The notes beneath the pieces are model-generated. The model saw nothing but the letters and a program-made list of their open reading frames with translations. It was not told the DNA's origin and did no database searches. The position numbers and the translations under genes were made by a program. Shown in pieces: positions 35,141 to 43,784 of a stretch of 64,000 bases of DNA; positions within the stretch are counted from its first letter, which is position 1; every line of letters starts with the position of its first letter. This DNA is from JAGDVO01 sp964590075 [NCBI: uncultured Aquificales bacterium] (lineage in GTDB: Bacteria; Thermosulfidibacterota; Thermosulfidibacteria; Thermosulfidibacterales), in the NCBI GenBank assembly GCA_964590075.1, contig CAZPXS010000006.1:1-64000 (forward strand). Direction: 5' to 3'.

Positions 35141-35479
35141 ATGAGGAAGGCTCTATTAGTAGGTCTTATCGCTACCGGTTTGTGTCTTAGTGGTTATGCT
35201 GCTCCTAAGGCTGTTCCTAAGGGCGGAGCGGGAATAGGTAAGGAGGTGAGAACTGAGGCCCAGTCCCAGAGGATGGAGTCCGATAAGGGTTTGGGTGAAA
35301 AGGTAAGGGAACAGGCAAGGGAAAAGGAAAGGATTATGGAACACAAGGAAGAGATGAAAGGTATATCTAATGCAACGGGTAATGCTACTGGTTTAAAAGG
35401 TAAGGCTAAGGGTAAAGTTAAAAAGGTAAAAGGGTTAGCTAACTCCACAGCTACCGAAGGCCTTAAGCCTAACAAGTAG
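35141..35479 (+). CDS. Small exported basic protein of unknown function
   Basis: A 112-residue protein with a clear signal peptide (MRKALLVGLIATGLCLSGYAA), probably cut near the AxA-like GYAAP site; the Cys in the h-region lacks a proper lipobox. The mature part is low in hydrophobics and rich in Lys, Glu and Gly, with helical (EKVREQAREKERIMEHKEEMK) and Asn/Thr/Gly/Lys-rich parts, so it may be partly disordered. It has its own promoter and a strong ribosome site. I recognise no family. Confidence 0.75.
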   Translation: MRKALLVGLIATGLCLSGYAAPKAVPKGGAGIGKEVRTEAQSQRMESDKGLGEKVREQAREKERIMEHKEEMKGISNATGNATGLKGKAKGKVKKVKGLANSTATEGLKPNK

Positions 35480-35513
35480 TTGTAAAGAGAGAGGCTAATC
35501 TAACCTCTAGATT

Positions 35514-36392
35514 ATGAACTATATAAAACCCTTCGATCCATGGAGGGCGGGTACATGTACCTGTCCTCCTAAGTATAACCTTAACATTTACACAGGGTGT
35601 GCCCATAGGTGTGTATATTGCTATTCTACAAGTTTTATAAGGGATTTTTACAATGCCCGTATAAAGAGAGACTTTTTGAAATACGTAAAAAGAGACCTTG
35701 AAGCTCTACCCGTTGGTACCACCATAACCGTCTCCAATTCTTCCGATCCCTATCAGCCTCTTGAAGAAAAGTATCGGTATATGAGGATGTTTTTGGAGAT
35801 GGTTTACGAGAGGAAGGAAAAGGATTTAAGGGTTCTGATTTTAACGAAATCATCCCTGGTTTTAAGAGATGTGGATATTATATCTAAGTTGAGTGCGGTT
35901 GTTTGTCTATCCGTTACCTCTATAGAGATAAAATCAAGAATAGAGCCCTATGCCTCAAGTTACGAAGATATGCTACTTGTAGCAAAGACACTAAAGGCCA
36001 AATCTGTACCTCTAGTTGTGAGGATAGATCCCATCATACCTTTTGTAAATGTTGAAGAGGCTTACGAGGTCCTTAGGGATTTTAAGGATGTTGCCGATCA
36101 CTTTGTTGTGAGCACCTATAAGGCAAGGTTGGACTCCTTTAAAAGGATAGTCCTTTCCTTTCCTAACCTGAGGGAAAAGCTATTCGAACTTTATATTGTG
36201 AAGGGAGTTAAAATTGGAAACTCTTACTATTTACCCCTTGAGCTCAGAAAGGAACTACTCGCTCCCTTCTTTGATTTTTGTCTAAAAAACGATCTTTCCA
36301 TCTCAGCCTGTAGAGAGGCTATTCCTCAGGGGATTAGGGCTGAAAGCTGTGACGGTAGCCACCTACTTAGATTAAAAAGCCCCGCTTATTAG
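35514..36392 (+). CDS. SPL-family radical SAM protein
   Basis: A 292-residue radical SAM protein of the spore-photoproduct-lyase-like family. The cluster motif is CAHRCVYCY (CxxxCxxC) near residue 30, preceded by the family NIYTGC, and followed by ITVSNSSDPYQPLEEKY. The exact substrate of these stand-alone members in non-sporulating bacteria is unknown. Its 3' end overlaps the next gene, on the opposite strand, by 21 bases. Confidence 0.87.
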   Translation: MNYIKPFDPWRAGTCTCPPKYNLNIYTGCAHRCVYCYSTSFIRDFYNARIKRDFLKYVKRDLEALPVGTTITVSNSSDPYQPLEEKYRYMRMFLEMVYERKEKDLRVLILTKSSLVLRDVDIISKLSAVVCLSVTSIEIKSRIEPYASSYEDMLLVAKTLKAKSVPLVVRIDPIIPFVNVEEAYEVLRDFKDVADHFVVSTYKARLDSFKRIVLSFPNLREKLFELYIVKGVKIGNSYYLPLELRKELLAPFFDFCLKNDLSISACREAIPQGIRAESCDGSHLLRLKSPAY

Positions 36393-37802
36393 TACACTCA
36401 CGATGTGATCTCTGAGTATATCGGGAGAGTAGGCAGGTTCAAAACATTTGTTGGAAAAACATACCTGTGCGTAACTCTCTCCACCTTCAAGGTAACTTAT
36501 CGTTGTAAGTGGCGTTATAAAGCTAAGAGCAACTTCCAAAATATCCTTTCTTTCACCGGATATCTTTATATCTATGGAACCGAATAGATACAGTATAAGA
36601 GGAACGGCTATGATGAGACCATCCACACCTTTATCTATAGCCGGCTTGGCAATTTCAATTAGAAGTCTGTTAGCTATATCTAGGTATGACTTTTTATCGG
36701 TTATTTTGTGTAACTTTATTAAACATTCAGCTATCTTCGAAGTTTCCTTTAAAGTGTATCTAAATGGAAGGGATTTATCCATAGTATCGGAGAACAGGTT
36801 TCTCTCCTTGTCTAAAAACAAATCTTCAATGTTTAGATAAATTTTATGAGCCCTATCCAGTAAATCTCTTTTTCCTGTGGCCATGTAGAGATTTATGCTT
36901 GCTTCAAGGTAACTTGCCCAGTCCTCCAATATACCGCTATCGGTTATATCTATCTTGTTAAAAACTTCTGTAGCCTGTTTTAGAAGATCTTCTTCTTTTT
37001 TCAGTCTAAAGATTAATGTTAATAAGCTTACAAAGTAAGATGATAATGTTTTGGAAGTTTTTTCTACCAATTTTAGCTCGTTTTTGTCCCTGTAAATAGC
37101 TACAAATATATCTTGGTCTCTAACGAAATTTTTTACTATTGAATCGAAGATACTTAGTGCTATGTTTTCGTATGATCTATTCGGTATACTTTTCGCCATG
37201 TATACCAGTAATTTTACAAAAGATATATTATCTTCCAGTTTGTACTCGCCGGTAGGCATGTTCCAGTTGTAGCTAAAGCTACCGCTATGTAAAAGGTTTA
37301 GCTCTCTATCATAGGTGAGGCTATTTAGCATAATGCTAACTGTATCTTCAACTATTTTCCTCGCTCTTATCTCTTTTTCCGTAAGCCATAGAGATAGGGC
37401 CGAGATCAAAGCTTCAACCCTTGGGGTTTTTAACTCCTCATCCCAAAACCCCGTGTTTACAGGATCGTAGAGAAACAAAAGGTTCTTAGAGGTTTCAATA
37501 TACACAGTTTCATCTAGGTTTTTGAACTTAAGTAGTGAGACTTCATCCGTTATCTCGTTAAATTCCATGGTATCATGTAGTTTATCTATGTCGTTTACAT
37601 CGGTTAGAGTTTTCACGTAATAGCTATTCCGTCTTTTTAGTACTATCACAGGAAAATGCCTCATGAATCTACTTGCCCAATCGGGTCTATCGTAGCTACT
37701 AATTAGGGTTACCCCTTTATTTAGCTTCTGGATTTTATTTACTATTCTTCTTGCCTGAGGTAGACTTTCCCTGTAGATTATATAGGTCTTTTCCTCGGCC
37801 AT
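36372..37802 (-). CDS. DUF255/YyaL-like protein lacking an evident thioredoxin motif
   Basis: A 476-residue protein that I recognise only weakly. Most of it is helical and resembles the six-hairpin (alpha/alpha toroid) part of YyaL/DUF255 proteins: GVDGLI near the C-terminus, then a terminal CFSNKCFEP segment comparable to the family's C-terminal CxxxxC-P end. In DUF255 proteins an N-terminal thioredoxin domain with a CxxC-like site comes first; here residues 1-80 look like a small alpha/beta domain without it. Function unknown. Confidence 0.5.
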   Translation of the reverse strand: MAEEKTYIIYRESLPQARRIVNKIQKLNKGVTLISSYDRPDWASRFMRHFPVIVLKRRNSYYVKTLTDVNDIDKLHDTMEFNEITDEVSLLKFKNLDETVYIETSKNLLFLYDPVNTGFWDEELKTPRVEALISALSLWLTEKEIRARKIVEDTVSIMLNSLTYDRELNLLHSGSFSYNWNMPTGEYKLEDNISFVKLLVYMAKSIPNRSYENIALSIFDSIVKNFVRDQDIFVAIYRDKNELKLVEKTSKTLSSYFVSLLTLIFRLKKEEDLLKQATEVFNKIDITDSGILEDWASYLEASINLYMATGKRDLLDRAHKIYLNIEDLFLDKERNLFSDTMDKSLPFRYTLKETSKIAECLIKLHKITDKKSYLDIANRLLIEIAKPAIDKGVDGLIIAVPLILYLFGSIDIKISGERKDILEVALSFITPLTTISYLEGGESYAQVCFSNKCFEPAYSPDILRDHIVSVLISGAF

Positions 37803-37889
37803 AGTGATAAACTACCAGTTTTTGTAGGGATATGCAATTATAAAAGGGACTTGTAAATTTTTCGATAGGGTATATGAAAATAATAAGAT

Positions 37890-39602
37890 ATGGAAAAGGC
37901 TGTCATTGCCGATGAAATTAGATCAAGACTCGATATAGTGGATGTAGTTGGAGAGTATCTATCTCTAAAAAGGGTTGGTCGTAACTATGTCGCACTTTGT
38001 CCTTTTCATGCGGAAAAGACACCCTCCTTCACCGTAAGTCCTGATAAGCAGATATTCTACTGTTTTGGATGTGGCAAGGGTGGCGATGTTATAAAGTTCG
38101 TTATGCTTATGGAGGATCTAAGTTACTTTGAGGCTGTAAGGTTACTAGCGAATAGACTCGGTATAGATGTTGATGAGAAAGAGCTGGTTGAAGGTGAAAG
38201 TAAGAGCTTTAAGCTTATCAATTTGCATGCTGAGTTGAGATTGCTGTTTTCGAAGTTCCTAAAGAGTGAGGTGGGTAAAAAAGCGAGGGATTATCTGAGG
38301 GATAGGGGGATAGATGCCTATTACTGGGAGAGATTTGGGCTTGGTTTCTGTCCGGATGATAGTGTTGTTGCTGATATACTCATAAAGAAAGGGTTTACAA
38401 AGAGTGATTTACTCGATAGTGGACTTTTTGGTCTAAGGGGCGATCTTATCTATCCTAAATTTAGAAATAGAATTACCATACCGATAACCGATTTTGCAGG
38501 TAGGGTTATCGCCTTTGGCGGTAGAGTTATAGATGGAACTGAAGAGCCAAAGTATCTAAACTCTCCCGAAACCCCTATTTACAGTAAAGGACGTTACCTT
38601 TTTGGTTGGCCTATAGCCAGGGAAAGCATAAAACATAGGGATAGGGTTATCCTTGTGGAAGGTTACATGGATGTTATCTCGATGCATGTTGCCGGTTTTT
38701 CTGAGACTGTGGCATCTCTTGGCACAAGCTTGACTAAACAGCAGGCCGAAAGATTGATGATGCTCACAAGAAACATTTACATAATGTATGATGGGGATAG
38801 TGCAGGTTTAAAGGCTTCGCTGAGGGCATCTAGGATTCTATACTCACTGGGAATTGAGCCCAGGATAGTGAGGTTACCTGAGGGTGAAGACCCCGATAGT
38901 CTTGCTAGAAAAGACCCTGGGTTAATTGAGAGTTTGATCGAGAATGCTCTAACTCCCATTGATCTTATACTGGAAGAGGAAAGATTAGAGGAAGGTATCT
39001 TCTCTAAAAAGATGGTGGTGGAGAGAGCTTTGGAGCTTATGGAAGATACCGAGGATCCTATTGTGGTCGATAGTTTTATAGATTACTTATCCGGGAAACT
39101 TGATATTCCAAAGACTTTCCTTAAGCTCACCCTTGAGGGTAAGAAGAAGTCCTTTACTATATCTAAGAGGAAGGATGGAAATAGATCTACAAGTGGAAGC
39201 CCTGATAGAAAAGTTTTGTGGGAGAGGGCATTACTCAAGTGGTGTCTGGATGATAGGGAGCTACTAGATATGCTAAGTGACAGGATAGTGGAGGTTGAGT
39301 ATAGGGATCCTCTCGTTTCAAAGATTTTACCCAGTTTGGTTAGTACCGGAAACATCAATGAGTTAGTTGTGAATCTTTCCGAGAATCTACAGAAAGAGTT
39401 GTTGTCGCTGATTTTTAGCGAGGATAGGATACTACCTATAGAAGAGGTGCTTACTATTTTCGATAGAAAAGTTAAGGAGAGTAGATTTAAGAGACTAAAG
39501 GCTCAGATAATGTCTATGGATATGATGGATGAGAGGTTTAATGAGCTTTTTAAGCTATACGTAGAGTTGAAAAAAGAGCTTGCCAAGGGAGGTAGAGCAT
39601 GA
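37890..39602 (+). CDS. dnaG: DNA primase
   Basis: A 570-residue bacterial primase. The CHC2 zinc finger is Cys37, His40, Cys58 and Cys61 ([20 protein letters not shown]). The TOPRIM core follows with [14 protein letters not shown] and IMYDGDSAG. The C-terminal helicase-binding part is short and divergent. It heads a long rightward gene run and overlaps rpoD by 4 bases, as in the classical macromolecular-synthesis operon (without rpsU here). No clear ribosome site precedes the ATG. Confidence 0.96.
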   Translation: MEKAVIADEIRSRLDIVDVVGEYLSLKRVGRNYVALCPFHAEKTPSFTVSPDKQIFYCFGCGKGGDVIKFVMLMEDLSYFEAVRLLANRLGIDVDEKELVEGESKSFKLINLHAELRLLFSKFLKSEVGKKARDYLRDRGIDAYYWERFGLGFCPDDSVVADILIKKGFTKSDLLDSGLFGLRGDLIYPKFRNRITIPITDFAGRVIAFGGRVIDGTEEPKYLNSPETPIYSKGRYLFGWPIARESIKHRDRVILVEGYMDVISMHVAGFSETVASLGTSLTKQQAERLMMLTRNIYIMYDGDSAGLKASLRASRILYSLGIEPRIVRLPEGEDPDSLARKDPGLIESLIENALTPIDLILEEERLEEGIFSKKMVVERALELMEDTEDPIVVDSFIDYLSGKLDIPKTFLKLTLEGKKKSFTISKRKDGNRSTSGSPDRKVLWERALLKWCLDDRELLDMLSDRIVEVEYRDPLVSKILPSLVSTGNINELVVNLSENLQKELLSLIFSEDRILPIEEVLTIFDRKVKESRFKRLKAQIMSMDMMDERFNELFKLYVELKKELAKGGRA

Positions 39603-41395
39603 ACTTCTTGGAAGCTGCTAAGCTTATAAATTTGAGAAAGTTGATCTCTATGGGTAAAAAGAAGGGATTTGTGACCTACGATGATATTAGAAGTATGATA
39701 GGAATAGAAGATAAGAAGCAGATGGAAGAGATCCTAAAGATAATGGAAGAGATGGATATTCAGGTGGTGGAGGATCCCAACTCTGTTCCTCTCGTACTTG
39801 ATCCTACCGATGATATGCTTGAGGATGAGGGTGGAGATTTTACCTATACTCTCGATGAGTTTTCCGATTTTGAGGAGGTCGAGGAGGAGATAAACGAAGG
39901 CCCTGATCCTGTAAGGATGTATTTACACGAGATGGGAAGGATCCAGCTACTGAGCAAGGAAGAGGAATTGGAGTTGGCAAGGAAGATAGAGGAGGAAAAG
40001 GAGAAAGTTATAAGGTCGATCTTGACTGTTCCAGTTGTGATAGATGAGATAGTATCAATAGCCGAGAAGGTAGCGAAAGGAGATGTGGATATAGAGGATG
40101 TTGTTATTCTTGAGGAGAGGGGGGAGGAGCAGAAGAAAAGGGAATACTATAGGTTTTTCCAGGGTATAGAGGAGCTCAAGGAGTTGTCACAGAGATACTT
40201 CGAGCTTAGAAGAAGGGTTTATAGTGGTGAGAGACTATCGGAGGAAGAGGATAGAGATTATAGAAGTATCCATGAGCGTATGACTATGATAGTCAAAAAA
40301 TTAGCCTTTACCTCCGGCGTGATAGATAATCTGGTCTGTAGTATAAGTAACGCCATAAAGAGGGCTGAGGAAGCCCAGGCCGAAATCAGGAAGTGTCAGG
40401 AGACTCTCGGTATGCCTATAGATGTTTTTATCTCCTTTATCAAGTCCCTCGAGGCCTTACCGGAGAGTGAGAGGGATGAGAGGGCTATAAGGGTGACGAG
40501 ATTGGGCTACGGGATTCTATCGGAACTTAGATTTAAGGTGGAGGAGGCGAGGCAGAGGATAAAGGAGATAGAGGATAGGTTCCTTTCCAATATAGCGGAT
40601 CTTAAGAGGCTACAGTTAGATATAATGCAGAGTATGAAGGAAGAGAGAGAGGCTAAGGAGAAGCTGGCGGAAGCTAACCTTAGATTGGTTGTCAGCATAG
40701 CTAAGAAGTACGTGAATAGAGGATTACAGCTACTCGATCTAATTCAGGAAGGTAACATAGGCCTAATGAAGGCTGTCGATAAGTTTGAATACCAGAGGGG
40801 TTATAAGTTCTCAACCTACGCTACATGGTGGATAAGGCAGGCCGTGACAAGAGCTATAGCCGATCAGGCAAGAACGATCAGGATACCCGTTCATATGATA
40901 GAAACGATAAACAAACTGGTTAAAACTGCAAGAAAGCTCTATCAGGAGCTTGGTAGGGAGCCTACACCTGAGGAGATAGCCTATAAGGCCAATGTTCCGA
41001 TAGAGAAAGTAAAGAAGGTTTTCAAGATAGCTAAGGAACCGATATCACTTGAGTTACCTATGGGGGATGATGAGGATAACGTTATAGGCGATTTTGTAGA
41101 GGATACCACTATAGAGAAGCCCGAGGAGTCTGCGATTTTGGAGACTCTAAAGGAGAAGGTGGAGGAAGCTTTTGAAAAGTTGTCGCCGAGAGAAAAGAGA
41201 GTTTTGGAGATGAGGTTTGGCATAGGGATAGATGCGGAACATACACTTGAAGAGGTTGGAAAGGTCTTTAACGTTACGAGGGAGAGGATAAGACAGATAG
41301 AGGCAAAGGCTCTTAAGAAGCTTAGGTACCCCGTAAGCCTGGATGTCCTTAAGAATATAGATATAGGCGATATAAGAAGCATTAAACTATACTGA
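39599..41395 (+). CDS. rpoD: RNA polymerase primary sigma factor
   Basis: A 598-residue sigma-70. An acidic region 1.1 ([14 protein letters not shown]) is followed by region 1.2 ([21 protein letters not shown]), a non-conserved insert of about 230 residues, region 2 ([11 protein letters not shown], the [17 protein letters not shown] core with -10 recognition), region 3 and region 4 ([21 protein letters not shown]) for the -35 box. Its ATG overlaps the dnaG stop. The consensus promoters found in this window fit this protein. Confidence 0.97.
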   Translation: MNFLEAAKLINLRKLISMGKKKGFVTYDDIRSMIGIEDKKQMEEILKIMEEMDIQVVEDPNSVPLVLDPTDDMLEDEGGDFTYTLDEFSDFEEVEEEINEGPDPVRMYLHEMGRIQLLSKEEELELARKIEEEKEKVIRSILTVPVVIDEIVSIAEKVAKGDVDIEDVVILEERGEEQKKREYYRFFQGIEELKELSQRYFELRRRVYSGERLSEEEDRDYRSIHERMTMIVKKLAFTSGVIDNLVCSISNAIKRAEEAQAEIRKCQETLGMPIDVFISFIKSLEALPESERDERAIRVTRLGYGILSELRFKVEEARQRIKEIEDRFLSNIADLKRLQLDIMQSMKEEREAKEKLAEANLRLVVSIAKKYVNRGLQLLDLIQEGNIGLMKAVDKFEYQRGYKFSTYATWWIRQAVTRAIADQARTIRIPVHMIETINKLVKTARKLYQELGREPTPEEIAYKANVPIEKVKKVFKIAKEPISLELPMGDDEDNVIGDFVEDTTIEKPEESAILETLKEKVEEAFEKLSPREKRVLEMRFGIGIDAEHTLEEVGKVFNVTRERIRQIEAKALKKLRYPVSLDVLKNIDIGDIRSIKLY

Positions 41396-41402
41396 GGTTT
41401 TT

Positions 41403-42185
41403 ATGCTATACGATCTCGGTACCGGTAGTGTCTATTGGATAGATGGGGAAGGAAAATTAGCAAGAGACCTTTTCGATCCTTCCTATGTTGAGAGGATAAA
41501 TGTACTCGTTACTGGCTCCCCGATAGCGGGAGGCTTTTTAATGCCGGATTTTAAAGTAAAGGATCATAGAGACGAGGAGAGGTTGATTTTACTGGCTGAA
41601 GAGCGCATTCCCTACGATATAGGAGAGGTGAACCTTGATTTTGAAGATATAGAAGGCGGTATATTTGTTGGCTGGGCTAAAGCTATAGAGATAGATAGGT
41701 TGAAGGAGAGATTCGGTGAGGCTTTTTTCAATATCAGTATAGTACCAAGGGAGTATGTTTTACTTAGATCTTTCGAATATTTAAAAAAACTTGGATTTAT
41801 TTTTGAAAACGATGTTATTTTTGATGTTATTGGTCCTTACGTTACCGTTACTATACATGGCGGTAGTTTAAAGGGTATTTTTTGTTTGGATAGAATAGCT
41901 ACGGATTCTCTTAGTGACTCCCAGGCTATATTAGGGAAGCTACTAGATCGTTATGTAGAGATAGATAAGTTTAAAGCCTATCTTATGAATTATGTAACCT
42001 CATCCCTATTTGTAAGGGATCTTTTAAAGTTATTTCCTAACGTGGTCTTTTTTGAGGAAACTATTGACTTACTTAAGGATATGGAGTTTAATGAAAATAG
42101 ACCTTATTCCTATTTTTTAGCCTTACGGGATTTGGTAGAGAGGGGAGGCATTTTTGGAAAAGACGAAAAGGATAGCGAGAGTTAA
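41403..42185 (+). CDS. Divergent PilM-like actin-fold protein
   Basis: A 260-residue protein in the position of PilM, directly before pilN-O-P-Q. PilM is a cytoplasmic actin-like protein that binds the PilN N-terminus. The sequence fits only loosely: an N-terminal DLGTGSVYWID strand-turn-strand, a central SIVPREYVLLRSFEYLKK helix and a DVIGPYVTVTIHGGSL strand pair. It is shorter than PilM (about 350 residues) and lacks clear nucleotide-binding motifs, so it could be a degenerate PilM or GspL-type domain. It starts 7 bases after rpoD and overlaps pilN by 32 bases. Confidence 0.55.
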   Translation: MLYDLGTGSVYWIDGEGKLARDLFDPSYVERINVLVTGSPIAGGFLMPDFKVKDHRDEERLILLAEERIPYDIGEVNLDFEDIEGGIFVGWAKAIEIDRLKERFGEAFFNISIVPREYVLLRSFEYLKKLGFIFENDVIFDVIGPYVTVTIHGGSLKGIFCLDRIATDSLSDSQAILGKLLDRYVEIDKFKAYLMNYVTSSLFVRDLLKLFPNVVFFEETIDLLKDMEFNENRPYSYFLALRDLVERGGIFGKDEKDSES

Positions 42186-42750
42186 TCTTGCAAAACCTAC
42201 AAAAAAACCGGAAAAAGAGAAGAAGTTAAAGATCACCTTAGGTGTTAAGAAGGAAGAGATAGCTAAATATCTACCAGTTATTTTGGGTTTGGCTATTGGA
42301 TTAGTGATCACTTTTACTATTAATCTTTATCTCGAGGTCAAGCTGAAGGTTAAGGAGGATGAGTATAAGAGTAAACAGGAAGAGGTTTTAAAGGCGGTTA
42401 GTAGTTTCAGGATGTACTCGGAGGTTGCGAGAAAGCTTGAAGAGGTTGGTAGAAAAAAGAGGGTTCTGGAGGAGTTATCAAAGCCTGTAGAAGTTCTAAC
42501 TGTTATTAATAATGACCTAAAGAGGTTGGTTAAGCCTGGTTTGTGGCTTAAGGATTTTAGTGTGGACTTTGATAAGAAGGAGATGATTATCACTGGGCAG
42601 GCTTTAAGTGAGGATCTGATCTCCGAATATTTGAGAGGGATTATGTCTTTACCTTGGTTGAGGGATGTGACCTTAAAAGAGGTAAAAAGCGTTACAGGGC
42701 GCGATGGTAAAGAGTTGAAGGAATTCAGTATGGTGGTAGGATTGAAATGA
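42154..42750 (+). CDS. pilN: Type IV pilus inner-membrane assembly protein PilN
   Basis: A 198-residue bitopic protein with a basic cytoplasmic N-terminus (residues 1-40, containing RVNLAKP, which resembles the conserved NLLP-type PilM-binding motif), one membrane helix (about 41-58), a coiled coil and a ferredoxin-like periplasmic domain. The start is TTG at 42154, preceded by a good GAGGGGAGG ribosome site. It overlaps the upstream gene by 32 bases and pilO by 4. Confidence 0.78.
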   Translation: MEKTKRIARVNLAKPTKKPEKEKKLKITLGVKKEEIAKYLPVILGLAIGLVITFTINLYLEVKLKVKEDEYKSKQEEVLKAVSSFRMYSEVARKLEEVGRKKRVLEELSKPVEVLTVINNDLKRLVKPGLWLKDFSVDFDKKEMIITGQALSEDLISEYLRGIMSLPWLRDVTLKEVKSVTGRDGKELKEFSMVVGLK

Positions 42751-43391
42751 AGGAGCTGAGAAGAGAATATATGTTAGGTATTCTTATAGCTATTGGTATT
42801 GTTGTTGGAAGTTACTTTAATTTTATAGAGCCAAAGATCATTAGATTAAAAGAGCTTGATGTAAAGGTAAGGGAGGCGGATAAGAAGATTAGTGAAGCAA
42901 AAAAAATAGTAGGTTCTATTGAAGCTAAAAAGAGAGAGTTGGAAAATTTACAGAATGAGTATTCTAAGCTTGAAAGAAAAATTCCAAAGACTACAAGATG
43001 GGATGAGGTATTGAGGAGTCTGGTGGTTCTAACGAAAAAGAGTGGATTAAAGATGGTAAGTGCTAGATTTGAGGGTGAAAGTGAGATTAACTTGGTGGGT
43101 AACTCAACGAAAGTTAAAGGTGAGGCTAAGAGAGAGGAGAAAAAAGCACAAAAGGAAGGTCAGGTTGATAAGGTATTTTCAAGACGTATAAATGTGGATC
43201 TAAGAGGTAGATACGTTGCTTTTGACAACTTTGTTAAGAATTTAGTCTCAAGTGATATCCTTTTTTCACCTTACAGCGTTCGTGTAAGTAGTGGCGCTAA
43301 TGCGAGAGATCCAGAGCTTAACATAAATCTCGGTATCAGTATGTACAGGTATCAGTTTGGAAATGAGACTGTAAAAGAGATAACTAAATAG
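42747..43391 (+). CDS. pilO: Type IV pilus inner-membrane assembly protein PilO
   Basis: A 214-residue protein with one N-terminal membrane helix (about 10-28), a long coiled coil (about 35-80, Lys/Glu-rich) and a periplasmic domain, the PilO layout. PilO pairs with PilN and links to PilP. An ATGA overlap with pilN and the neighbouring genes support the call; sequence conservation in this family is low. Confidence 0.75.
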   Translation: MKELRREYMLGILIAIGIVVGSYFNFIEPKIIRLKELDVKVREADKKISEAKKIVGSIEAKKRELENLQNEYSKLERKIPKTTRWDEVLRSLVVLTKKSGLKMVSARFEGESEINLVGNSTKVKGEAKREEKKAQKEGQVDKVFSRRINVDLRGRYVAFDNFVKNLVSSDILFSPYSVRVSSGANARDPELNINLGISMYRYQFGNETVKEITK

Positions 43392-43406
43392 TAGGGAGTA
43401 TAATGG

Positions 43407-43784
43407 ATGAAGGTTCTTTTGAGGATGTTTAAACTTATAATAGTCTCTGTTTCGTTGTTAGTACCTACCATTGTTTTTAGCCAGAATCCCTTCTCGAGTC
43501 CCTTTGAGGATGTAAATAGGGGTTCTACTAGTGCTACGAAACCTGATAGGATGGAGAGTAGCGTAAAGGATATTGAGAGAGTTACCACTTGGAGATTGAT
43601 AGGAGTTATGGTCGAGGGTAATAGAAAGGTTGCTATGTTAGATCTATCCGACGGTAGGGTTATTGTTGTTAAAGAGGGGGAAGTGATAGATAGGATTTTT
43701 AAGGTGGTTAGAATAGGTGATGGGTACGTTGTTATAGGTTCAAAGGGGAAACAGAGAAAAATAACCTTCTTAGGGGGGAAATAG
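43407..43784 (+). CDS. pilP: Type IV pilus assembly protein PilP
   Basis: A 125-residue periplasmic protein with a signal peptide (cleavage near TIVFSQ), a short unstructured stretch and a small beta domain (WRLIGVMVEGNRKVAMLDLSDG, KEGEVIDRIFKVVRIGDGYVVI) like the HR domain of PilP/GspC that contacts the secretin. No lipobox is evident, although PilP is often a lipoprotein. It abuts pilQ directly. Confidence 0.75.
   Translation: MKVLLRMFKLIIVSVSLLVPTIVFSQNPFSSPFEDVNRGSTSATKPDRMESSVKDIERVTTWRLIGVMVEGNRKVAMLDLSDGRVIVVKEGEVIDRIFKVVRIGDGYVVIGSKGKQRKITFLGGK

Noticed and set aside
35489-35507. Small hairpin between the exported protein and the radical SAM gene
   Set aside because: Only a 5-bp stem with a mismatch and no U-tract; not enough for a terminator.
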